DNA of 20,928 bases from a virus, in IMG/VR virus record IMGVR_UViG_3300030390_000523, positions 1-20,928 of that record; one strand, 5' to 3'. Every line of letters begins with the position of its first letter. Positions within the stretch are counted from its first letter, which is position 1. The notes under the pieces were generated by a model, which saw only the letters and a program-made list of their open reading frames with translations, ran no database searches and was not told the DNA's origin. This document shows, piece by piece, positions 1 through 7,700 of the stretch. The translations under genes and the position numbers were made by a program.

Positions 1-3000
1 GCTTTGTAAGCGTCTGTAGTTTTTAGTACAGCTACAGCACTATCAATCTTAGCTTGAAAACTCTTACCTCTCTTGCCTGTCTTCTCGTACTTACTTACTA
101 AATCGGTAATGATGTCAAACATCTTCATACCACCCTTAACGGTGGTCTCAATCTTAGAGCCTTTGATTTTTTTATTAGCCTCCTTAACCTCAGCCATTGC
201 TTCGGTTATAGACTTAGCGTCTAAACCTCTTTGCTTTAATGTAAATTCTATTTGCTTATCACTCATACCAAGAGCTAATGCTTCTTTGATTGCAGCCTTA
301 ACATCTCTACCTACCTCGAACCTAGCCTTAGATGATTGAGCTTCAGTCTTTGCGTCAAACTTAGCCTTAGATTTTGCGTCTAAAGGTTTACCACCAAACA
401 AGTCAGCAAGACCTGTGTTAATAAATTCGTCAAGCGTTAGATTCTCTATATCCTTCATCTTTAACTCTTCAGATGTAGTAAACTTCTCTTGAATATATTT
501 AAAGGTAGCGTTCATCCACTCCTTAAACTTAGATTGTTGGGCAGCATTAGCGATAGTCTCACCTTTAGTAGCCATAAGCTCTACTAAGGCTTCCTCTCTA
601 GCTAACTTAGTATCACCATACTTTTCAATCGCAGCTTTTAAGGCATCAGTACCTTCAACTAACTTTAAGCCACGAGCCAAAAGAGCTGTACCTTTTTTAC
701 CTGAAGCATCTGAGCGTAAGAAATCAGTCCATATATGACCGAACTCGTGTATTGGCGTAGCTAAGGAATCAAAAGCAGGGTTTATAAATATCTTACCATC
801 CTTAGTTAAACCAAGAATAGTTTTGCCATTAGACTCTTGAGTTCTAACGCCGGGTTGGTCTAGTATAGCATCAAACTCAACCTGACTTGTTGCTACATTA
901 ACTGATGGGAAGGCAAACTTTAATTTACCTATAAGTATGTCAAGGTTTGACTGCTTCGTTTTAGCAGCGTCAGATTGAAAAACCTTATCATTAAAGAAAG
1001 ACCCACCAACTTGCTGTGTTGCAAACTCTTTAGTTGGGAACTTCCCTGTTTTTTCTCTCTTAAAAACTCTACTAGCTTTAGCTCTCCAAGTTGAGAATAC
1101 ATCAATACCGTGTTTTGGTTTAGAGATTAAAGCTATCGCTTTACCTTTAGGTCCGAAGCCATAGTTGTCGTGATTTACTTTTGTTACACCGCCTTTATCC
1201 GTAACATCAATACCAACAACAGCCACAATATCTCCGTGCTCTCCCTTCATCATTGAAGGTTCTCCGATTGCTTTGTATATGTTATCAGCAAAGAAAGCGT
1301 CTGTATTAAACTTAGGATTCCCTTCAGCTAAAGATTTTATTACAGCCCTACTACTTGTTTTAGCCCCCGGTGGATATATCAATGATTCAAATAATAACTT
1401 TCTCTCGTCAAGAGTTAGGGTATTCATATCACCTTTAGCTCTTTGGTTTGCTTGTTTAACAACTAAGTCAGTTAACTGACCTAGGTTTTTAATCTTATTC
1501 TTATTAATAAATTCCTTCAGTTTAATCGCTGAAGCAACTTTCTTTTTACCTACCGTAGATTTTTGAGAGGCATTCATTACTGCGTCTAAAACAGATTGCA
1601 AATCTGCTAAAGCCTTTACTTGATTCTTTTTTGGTGCAGCCTTTATTGCAGGGCTTACATATCTAAATATAGCTTCATTAGAATTTATGGCGCTATCAGA
1701 CATTCTAGCTATAGCCATAGGTACGTGACCTTGAGGTAGCTTTCCGTCAGCCCATAGCTTGTCAAACAACACTTTATTTTTTTCATATAATTTTACAGCG
1801 TTGTCAAATTGAGTTTTAGCACCATCTTTATTCACACCCGCCCAAGCGGCTTCTGTATTCTTACCTAGTATATTAAACATTAAACCCCCATCAACATCCA
1901 TATTGTTCCCTTGAGCATCTTTTACTGTACCGGAAGCGAGGATGTCTGACATACCTGTTAGCATAGGTATACCATCAAAGAAGTCAATAGGTTTAATTAA
2001 ATCGTTCTCACTTTTAACACCTATAAAGTCTAAGACTTTTCGTGAAATCTTTTTAATCGAGTTACTTTCTTTTATTGGGTTAACTTCATAATCCCTAGAA
2101 GCTCCTGATGCTTCAAACTCAATCTCATTCTTATCCATCTTATTCATCTCCTCAGTAATAGAAGATGTTTCTTGGTCTTGAGTTTCTAATCCATCTAATC
2201 TAAACCTAGGTCCACCATCTACCCCCGTTTCGACATCAGATTCTTGAACTTCTTGTGTAGTCTCTGTGGTAAGTTCGCTGACTTCGCTGACTTCGGTGTC
2301 TCCCTCTCCCACTGTTTGGCTATCTCCGGTTTGTTCTTGTACATCCACCGTCTCTGTGCTTGGCTCTTGAATGGCATTGGCTTGTTCTTTTAAAAGTTGT
2401 TCTTTCTTTGATTGTATCTGTTCTGCAGTTGGGTTTACTACACCTTCTTTATTAAGAGCTTCTACTGCAAACTCTTCAGTCACTATATTAGTTGTTGTGC
2501 TAACATCGTCACCATCAACTATTGTCTCAGTTTCTCTAGCTTCACCTTCTGTAATAGGATTCTCCTGAAGGGATTTAATCTTAGACTTTATCTCTGATGA
2601 TTTATCTTTAGCAAATTGAGTATCATTACCTTTTAAACCATCTAACTCAACCTGAAGCTCTGTTATTGCGTTTAATGTAGGTTCATTAATACTAGAGTCT
2701 ACCTTTAAAATATCATTCTTTATAGTAGCCTCCTTAAACTTCTCGTCATAAATTGCTTGAAGTTCAGAATCGTTCTCTATATTAATATCTGCTTTAAGTA
2801 ATTGCTCGGGAGTTGACTCTCGTAAAAACTTAGCCATCATAGGCCCCGACACCTTAGCGTCATTACCCGTACCATTAATCTTGTACTTAGGAGACTTATA
2901 TAGACCATATCCTACGGATATTGGAGCTGTAGCTGTACCTGCCACACCTTCAAATAAAACCTCTGCCACGTCCATCTCTTGACCTGCAGCTACCCTACCT

Positions 3001-4193
3001 GCTATCTCACCTACAGAACCACCTACAGCTTCAGTTGCCCCACCGGCTGCTGAAGCTAATAATTTTCTACCCGTAGACTTAGCTACAGAGGTTGTTAATT
3101 TACTCGCTACACCACCAAACGCTGCGTCTACAGCTCCGATAGTTAAACCTCTAGCTACAGCTTTAAATCTAATATCGTCCATCATCTCTTCATCCTGAAG
3201 AACTTCACGAATATTTTCATTAGTCATTGGCTTATCACCAAGCTGTTCTTGAAGTAGCTCTGAGTACGTAAGACCTGCTTCTAGAGCTGTACCTGCACCA
3301 CCCATAGCTCCCGCTATAGCTCCTGCTCCAACACCAAAAGGTGTAAGTGTAGCTGACCCTGCAACAGCTCCTGCACCCGCACCTGTGGCTGCACCTGCTA
3401 ATACTGCAGGCGTTAGCATAGCACTAACCGAGGATACGAATAGTTGTGGTATAACAGTTGGGTTAGCGGCAACGCCTTTTATAAAACCAAGGACACCACC
3501 ACCATCTTTTTGATATATTTTTTGGAAGTCACGCATTTCATCAGATTCACCTGCGTCCTGCATTCTTTTTTGTGCAGCTATAAAGTCTTGTATATCTTCA
3601 TCGCTTGCGTCAGCGCCCTTTGCAAATAATTCAAGTGACTCATCTACTGAACCACCCTGTGCTTGACCTGCTGCACCGGCTCTATATAAGTCACCAAATA
3701 AATCTGTAACTACATTCTTACCGAATGCTCTTTCAAGGGCTGTATCTTTCTCGCCTTGCTCAAACTCAGCATCTGAGAAGTCAAAATTAATATCTCTATC
3801 CCTTAAGGAAAAACTCTCTCTTTCTGTTGAGGTAAAGTCTGTTGGAACAGACTCATCTACAATTGAAACCTCTTGCTCTTGTATTGATTGAGGGTTAGCC
3901 TCTTGTATTGGAACTGAAACATCCGATGAGATAACTTCTTCCTGCTCTGTTGGTGTAATGGATTCCGTAACGTCCTCTTGAGTAATAGAATCGGACTCGT
4001 CTTTTTTTTTTACTCCAACAAGGGTTGAGAATTCTTCTATAGATTTTCCGTACCCTTGTTCTTTGACATAATTATAGTTATCATTTAAAACATCATTATC
4101 TTTATTAAGTAATAATGAAAACTCTTCTATAGATTTTTGGTATCCTTTTGATACAGCCCTATTATAAAGGTCTTTTAAAACTTGCTCGTCCAC
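1..4193 (-). CDS. Giant internal virion/ejection protein with HEFGH zinc metallopeptidase domain (C-terminus beyond window)
   Basis: An open frame of 1397 codons runs off the left edge without a stop. I chose the GTG at 4193, 5 nt after the stop of the upstream gene, because an in-frame stop lies just before it and the next in-frame ATG is about 200 codons later. Visible regions are: residues 1-60, two copies of a G-Y-x-K-S-I-E-E-F-S repeat; about 233-430, a Gly/Ala-rich hydrophobic stretch likely to meet membranes; about 535-685, a Glu/Thr/Gln-rich probably disordered linker; about 1110-1210, a metallopeptidase-like domain with H1149-E-F-G-H followed by REEALVELMA at 1199-1208, which supplies a candidate third zinc ligand. 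Known: HExxH followed by a downstream Glu-rich helix is typical of gluzincins, and similar domains occur in ArdC and phage polyvalent proteins. Inferred: it is packaged and ejected with the DNA, filling the T7 gp16 slot as last gene of a gp13-16-like cassette. No lytic transglycosylase motif was seen. The peptidase substrate is unknown. Confidence 0.7.
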   Translation of the reverse strand, partial: MDEQVLKDLYNRAVSKGYQKSIEEFSLLLNKDNDVLNDNYNYVKEQGYGKSIEEFSTLVGVKKKDESDSITQEDVTESITPTEQEEVISSDVSVPIQEANPQSIQEQEVSIVDESVPTDFTSTERESFSLRDRDINFDFSDAEFEQGEKDTALERAFGKNVVTDLFGDLYRAGAAGQAQGGSVDESLELFAKGADASDEDIQDFIAAQKRMQDAGESDEMRDFQKIYQKDGGGVLGFIKGVAANPTVIPQLFVSSVSAMLTPAVLAGAATGAGAGAVAGSATLTPFGVGAGAIAGAMGGAGTALEAGLTYSELLQEQLGDKPMTNENIREVLQDEEMMDDIRFKAVARGLTIGAVDAAFGGVASKLTTSVAKSTGRKLLASAAGGATEAVGGSVGEIAGRVAAGQEMDVAEVLFEGVAGTATAPISVGYGLYKSPKYKINGTGNDAKVSGPMMAKFLRESTPEQLLKADINIENDSELQAIYDEKFKEATIKNDILKVDSSINEPTLNAITELQVELDGLKGNDTQFAKDKSSEIKSKIKSLQENPITEGEARETETIVDGDDVSTTTNIVTEEFAVEALNKEGVVNPTAEQIQSKKEQLLKEQANAIQEPSTETVDVQEQTGDSQTVGEGDTEVSEVSELTTETTQEVQESDVETGVDGGPRFRLDGLETQDQETSSITEEMNKMDKNEIEFEASGASRDYEVNPIKESNSIKKISRKVLDFIGVKSENDLIKPIDFFDGIPMLTGMSDILASGTVKDAQGNNMDVDGGLMFNILGKNTEAAWAGVNKDGAKTQFDNAVKLYEKNKVLFDKLWADGKLPQGHVPMAIARMSDSAINSNEAIFRYVSPAIKAAPKKNQVKALADLQSVLDAVMNASQKSTVGKKKVASAIKLKEFINKNKIKNLGQLTDLVVKQANQRAKGDMNTLTLDERKLLFESLIYPPGAKTSSRAVIKSLAEGNPKFNTDAFFADNIYKAIGEPSMMKGEHGDIVAVVGIDVTDKGGVTKVNHDNYGFGPKGKAIALISKPKHGIDVFSTWRAKASRVFKREKTGKFPTKEFATQQVGGSFFNDKVFQSDAAKTKQSNLDILIGKLKFAFPSVNVATSQVEFDAILDQPGVRTQESNGKTILGLTKDGKIFINPAFDSLATPIHEFGHIWTDFLRSDASGKKGTALLARGLKLVEGTDALKAAIEKYGDTKLAREEALVELMATKGETIANAAQQSKFKEWMNATFKYIQEKFTTSEELKMKDIENLTLDEFINTGLADLFGGKPLDAKSKAKFDAKTEAQSSKARFEVGRDVKAAIKEALALGMSDKQIEFTLKQRGLDAKSITEAMAEVKEANKKIKGSKIETTVKGGMKMFDIITDLVSKYEKTGKRGKSFQAKIDSAVAVLKTTDAYK
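4026..4136 (-). repeat. In-frame tandem repeat in the N-terminus of the giant protein
   Basis: Two near-identical 21-bp blocks, at 4116-4136 and 4026-4046, lie exactly 90 bp (30 codons) apart and both encode KSIEEFS. The surrounding residues also repeat: a Tyr about 10 residues before, a GY pair, and a Leu after. The unit is therefore about 30 residues, read as Y-x(6-8)-G-Y-x-K-S-I-E-E-F-S-x-L. Comparable N-terminal repeats with a 'Y...EEF' pattern are, from memory, common in large virion proteins of Bacteroidota phages. The function is unknown; a packaging or docking signal is possible. Confidence 0.75.
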
Positions 4194-4198
4194 TGTTT

Positions 4199-6439
4199 TT
4201 ATTTTTTAGTATAGTCTACTTTGCCGTCTTCATAATTTACTTCATTAGGTGACTCATATCCTTCTTCATCAAACCCATAGAACTTAGCCATATTGCTTGC
4301 GTCAGATTTACCTCTCTCCTTTAAAAAGTCTCTTAGTTTTTTCATTTCAGCAGTATCTCCGGAGTCGGTCCAATTATTTGTATCTATAGTTATAGATGTT
4401 TCTTCATCAGGGAATGATATATAAATTTCGTTAGATATTATTTTCCCTGTAGCATCTTTTGATGTTTCAATTACCATATCATCAAACGCTTCCAATGAAC
4501 CACCTACCTCAGTTAATCTTAATAACTCCGTCTTAAAGTCAGATTCTTTGTCAATATTATCAAACATATCTCTAGATATAGCATTGTCAACTATTACAGA
4601 AATTTCTTTTTTATAACCTGCTTCTTTCTCTTCAGCAGTTTGAACCTCAGTAGAGGCATCGTAGTCAGTGTAAGTACCTTGGTCATCGTAACCCATATCA
4701 TCCATAATGTCTACAACATTAAGCTCATTAGCTACTAACGCTGACATAGACTCAACAAAGTCTCTTTTGTTCTCTATTGGTATACGTTTAACTATAGGCG
4801 TCTTTCCATCAACATCAAACATCTCAATAACAACCTCGTTGTTATTTCTTTCAATGCTTGTAATATCTCTGTTAGCATTAGATATATAGTTTAGAGCTGC
4901 ATCAATTTGGGATTCAGAGCCATCAAACACGTGGCCAATCTTACTAACGTAGTTAGATACAAGTTTCTTCTCCTTATTATCTTTAGCTTCCCACTGCGTA
5001 GGTTTGTTTATTTTTGTAATCTGTGCTTCAGTATATATATTTCTTAACTTTTTCTCCTCGTCAAGGTACTTAAGCTCTATTCTTTCTTTCTCCTCCTTAG
5101 TCTTAGCCGCATCCATATCAGAATCGTGCTTAGCTGCACGTTCTTTCATAATAGCTTCAGTGTTTTCAATAGATAAGTCCATTGTCTCAAGCTCCTTAGG
5201 ATTTTTCAGGGCAAGGTGTTTTATCACTTGGTCTAGCTTTTGATTAGATAACCCCATAGCCTCCAACTCAAGTGGAGTTTTCTGAGCTATAACTAATATT
5301 TGTTGTTTAGCAGCTTGATTGTCTAATATTAATTTTCCCTTCTTAAGATTTTTTGTATCCTCAAAGAAGTCAATGGCTTGCTGTGTTTGTTCGTTAGCCA
5401 ACTTTTGAGACTCTCTTTTAACTTCCAAGCTAGAAGTTTCTGTAACACCTATCTTAGAATCTATAGCCGTTCTAAGTATTTCGGCTGCTTCTTCCTCCTG
5501 CTTCACGGTAAGTAAAGGTTGCGATGCTCCGCTATTAGGATTGGTTGGGTCAGGTGCTAGATATATAACACCCTCTTCTTGTACCTCAGGTAGCTTGTTG
5601 TTTGGTAGTGTTTCAAACCTGTACTCTTTACCTGCTCTATTTGTAAGTATACTAGCTGCGTTATGAGTGTTGACCAACTCTCTCTGTATTAAATCATTCG
5701 TGGCTTTTACAAAGTCAGGATTTCCCTTCATATCATTAAGAAGACCAACATCACCACTTTCAATAACCCTTTGATACTTCACGTCATATGCTCCCTTGAT
5801 TCCTTCAGAGAACTCATTAACATTGAAGTTATCTATCTTACGCTCAACGGTATTCTTTAGGCTAAAGATTGACTTTCTGTCGCTAGGGTTTGAAGACATA
5901 ACCATATTTCCGTCACCATCATCAACCATCTTACCTACCGACATCTGTCCTGTAACCGGGTCAATATATACACCTGAGTTTGCAGGGTCACCAAATGCTT
6001 GTATCTGTGCGTTTTGGTATATCTCTTCAGCCGAAGCATTACCCGAATTAGCTCTTTCTAAACTAGCTGAATAATCAGCATTAAACTTTTTTGAAACCTC
6101 AAACATATCTGTTGTTCCTTGCTTAAGGTTTGCACGCATTGCGTTGTATTGCTTAAGAGGTAACTGACCTGCCTTTAGTTTCTTATCTAAGTCAAGCATA
6201 TATGCAGACGCATCAGAGGCAAATCTAGACATCCTTTCGTTAGCACCATCGTGCTGACCCTGAGGGGTGTCATTAAACTCACGCATATAATCACGTGACT
6301 CCTCGTCAAGTTTTATCTTTAAATCCTCACGTCTCTTTTCTTCAGCTAATAACTTAGCACTAAGGTCAGTACTAATTTGTCCCCAATTAACACCTTCAAC
6401 AACAGGTCTTTCGCTTTGCTTATAATATGACTTAGCCAT
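4199..6439 (-). CDS. Coiled-coil-rich internal virion/ejection protein (T7 gp15 position)
   Basis: The 746-residue protein is rich in charged residues and has no signal peptide or membrane segment. Long stretches (about 25-75 and 335-480) are dense in Lys, Glu, Ala and Leu and look helical or coiled-coil. A repeat of about 25 residues, P-(L/K)-E-L-E-(A/T)-M-(G/D)-L-S, appears near residues 387 and 412. The acidic C-terminus is rich in Asp and Tyr. The ATG overlaps the stop of the upstream gene by one base (TAATG), indicating translational coupling. Its length (T7 gp15 has 747 residues) and its place between a small Ala/Gln-rich protein and a giant protein match the T7 gp14-gp15-gp16 ejection cassette and the crAss-like cargo proteins. 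This assignment comes from position and composition, not sequence identity. It could instead be another inner-core structural protein. Confidence 0.6.
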   Translation of the reverse strand: MAKSYYKQSERPVVEGVNWGQISTDLSAKLLAEEKRREDLKIKLDEESRDYMREFNDTPQGQHDGANERMSRFASDASAYMLDLDKKLKAGQLPLKQYNAMRANLKQGTTDMFEVSKKFNADYSASLERANSGNASAEEIYQNAQIQAFGDPANSGVYIDPVTGQMSVGKMVDDGDGNMVMSSNPSDRKSIFSLKNTVERKIDNFNVNEFSEGIKGAYDVKYQRVIESGDVGLLNDMKGNPDFVKATNDLIQRELVNTHNAASILTNRAGKEYRFETLPNNKLPEVQEEGVIYLAPDPTNPNSGASQPLLTVKQEEEAAEILRTAIDSKIGVTETSSLEVKRESQKLANEQTQQAIDFFEDTKNLKKGKLILDNQAAKQQILVIAQKTPLELEAMGLSNQKLDQVIKHLALKNPKELETMDLSIENTEAIMKERAAKHDSDMDAAKTKEEKERIELKYLDEEKKLRNIYTEAQITKINKPTQWEAKDNKEKKLVSNYVSKIGHVFDGSESQIDAALNYISNANRDITSIERNNNEVVIEMFDVDGKTPIVKRIPIENKRDFVESMSALVANELNVVDIMDDMGYDDQGTYTDYDASTEVQTAEEKEAGYKKEISVIVDNAISRDMFDNIDKESDFKTELLRLTEVGGSLEAFDDMVIETSKDATGKIISNEIYISFPDEETSITIDTNNWTDSGDTAEMKKLRDFLKERGKSDASNMAKFYGFDEEGYESPNEVNYEDGKVDYTKK

Positions 6440-7272
6440 TAGTATACTTTAAAAGGGTTATATAGTAGATTTGCAGAATTAAAATTGTTTGCTGTATTTT
6501 GAAACTGCTGAGCAGGAGTCATCATATTTTGATTAATCAACTGAGGGTTTTGCAAATTAAACATTGCCGATGTGTTTTGAAACTGCTGAGCAGGAGTCAT
6601 TGAGGATGACATATCAGGTCTAATTAATTGTGCTTGATTTGTAGGGATGGATGAAGGTGTTATAGTATCTAAAGTTACAGCCGTGTTAGTGTCACCTGCT
6701 AACCCTGCAGCTCCCCCAACTCTATCCTGCTTATATAGCTCAGAGTTCTCGTACAATGACATACCTGCATTAGCAAGCCCTGTAACGCCTGACATTATAG
6801 CTTGGTTTTGTTGGTTCTGCGCTTGTGCTGCAGCTATTCCTGCACCTTCTGCTTGGTCTAAAGATAGGTTAGCTCTTTCTCCCGCCAACCTTGACTCCTC
6901 TGCAGCAACCAATTTATTTAAAGCCTCTAAATCTTTTGTTTGCTTATCTGTAATGCCTTGCTGTGCTATGTTAGACTGAGCAAGGACTCTACCTGCAGTA
7001 GCAGCACCACCTCTCTCTGACTCACGACCAATCTCCATTGCTTGCGCTCCTGCTTGAGCTATCGCTTCTCTTTGGTTATCGTAAGGCGTCTTACTAATAC
7101 CAAGCTGCTCGAAGTAATTAACGTCAAGCTGAGCTTCAGCCTTTTTAAACGCTGCGTCTGCCGCTGCTTGTGCGTCTTTAGCTAACTTTTTTTGTTTACC
7201 TGCTTGTGCAAAAGACATCCCTGTACTTGCTAAAGTTGTACCCGCTGCTATTATTGATGTTACTGCTGCCAT
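6439..7272 (-). CDS. Ala/Gln-rich internal virion protein (T7 gp14-like position)
   Basis: The 277-residue protein opens with a mildly hydrophobic helix (about residues 2-24, rich in Ala, Thr and Ser). A long Ala/Gln/Glu helical region follows, with basic patches (K-Q-K-K-L-A-K near 27), then a Gly/Ala stretch near 155-170. The C-terminal third is rich in Asn, Gln, Pro and Met and holds two exact MTPAQQFQNT repeats. An N-terminal amphipathic or hydrophobic helix plus an Ala/Gln-rich body is typical of small ejected core proteins of podoviruses such as T7 gp14. It sits 1 nt after the GNAT-like gene and overlaps the next gene by one base, so the three are probably translated together. No enzymatic motif was found. 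The functional call is an inference from composition and gene order. Confidence 0.6.
   Translation of the reverse strand: MAAVTSIIAAGTTLASTGMSFAQAGKQKKLAKDAQAAADAAFKKAEAQLDVNYFEQLGISKTPYDNQREAIAQAGAQAMEIGRESERGGAATAGRVLAQSNIAQQGITDKQTKDLEALNKLVAAEESRLAGERANLSLDQAEGAGIAAAQAQNQQNQAIMSGVTGLANAGMSLYENSELYKQDRVGGAAGLAGDTNTAVTLDTITPSSIPTNQAQLIRPDMSSSMTPAQQFQNTSAMFNLQNPQLINQNMMTPAQQFQNTANNFNSANLLYNPFKVY
6497..6600 (-). repeat. Two copies of a 26-bp repeat, 78-bp period, inside the internal virion protein gene
   Basis: Identical 26-bp copies lie at 6497-6522 and 6575-6600, 78 bp apart, which is 26 codons, so the repeat keeps frame. Both encode MTPAQQFQNT near the C-terminus. The identity at DNA level suggests a recent in-frame duplication. 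Confidence 0.85.
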
Positions 7273-7273
7273 A

Positions 7274-7678
7274 TTATAATACTTTAATCATTTCTTTATT
7301 GTATGAATCCCCTATTGTATAACCCTGCTGCTCATAAACACCAATAAGTCCGTTATGCTTTATAAGGGCATAAGCGAACTTATTATCTAGGTTCTTTGCA
7401 ACTGATGTTAATGTCTGTATCAATATTGATAACGCTTCTTTACGTGATTCTTTATACTCCTTGTTAGATATAATCCAATCTACCCACGCTACTTTTGAGT
7501 TGGTGTTATACAAAAAGCCTGCGCATACAGGCGTATCACCGTCCCAAACCATTACACCACCTTGACCATCCTGAGGTAAGAAATCTCTGCTAGGAGCTTC
7601 CCATCCCCAATCCTTCCACCATCCCTTAAGGATGTTGTCGTAATCTTCGTGCTGTAGTGGAGTTGTATTAAATTTCAT
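7274..7678 (-). CDS. Degenerate GNAT-fold protein (T7 gp13-like position)
   Basis: The 134-residue protein has the general layout of a GNAT acetyltransferase. A strand of small and hydrophobic residues (VMVWDGDTPVCAGFLY, about 42-57) leads to a central strand (WVDWIIS) and a long helix. Near the C-terminus comes KHNGLIGVYEQQGY, which resembles the typical GNAT 'N...lYek.GF' segment. The usual acetyl-CoA-binding Q/R-x-x-G-x-G/A turn is not visible; Y-K-E-S-R-K-E-A lies in its place, so catalysis is doubtful. T7 gp13 (about 138 residues) is a virion assembly protein in the same position just before gp14, and from memory it also looks GNAT-like. A structural or assembly role is therefore as likely as acetylation. 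The start ATG follows a 22-nt gap with a promoter-like box. Confidence 0.6.
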   Translation of the reverse strand: MKFNTTPLQHEDYDNILKGWWKDWGWEAPSRDFLPQDGQGGVMVWDGDTPVCAGFLYNTNSKVAWVDWIISNKEYKESRKEALSILIQTLTSVAKNLDNKFAYALIKHNGLIGVYEQQGYTIGDSYNKEMIKVL

Positions 7679-7685
7679 CTAGTAG

Positions 7686-7693
7686 CAAAGATA
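7686..7693 (-). promoter_or_regulatory. Candidate Bacteroidota -7 box before the ejection cassette
   Basis: In the 22-nt gap before the GNAT-like gene the minus strand reads TATCTTTG, matching the TAnnTTTG consensus of Bacteroidota promoters. It ends 7 nt before the ATG, so a transcript from it would be almost leaderless. No clear TTG-type -33 box was found upstream. An 8-mer with two free positions can occur by chance in AT-rich DNA, so this is weak. Confidence 0.35.
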
Positions 7694-7700
7694 CTAAATT

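Noticed and set aside
2270-2300. Short 9-bp direct repeats in the giant protein linker
   Set aside because: They encode a Glu/Val/Ser low-complexity stretch and are best explained by composition of a disordered linker.
1-4193. Lytic transglycosylase as in T7 gp16
   Set aside because: No N-terminal E-S-x-F-x-P-x-A-x-S-x-x-G-A-x-G-like motif was seen; the N-terminus holds the Y...EEF repeats instead.
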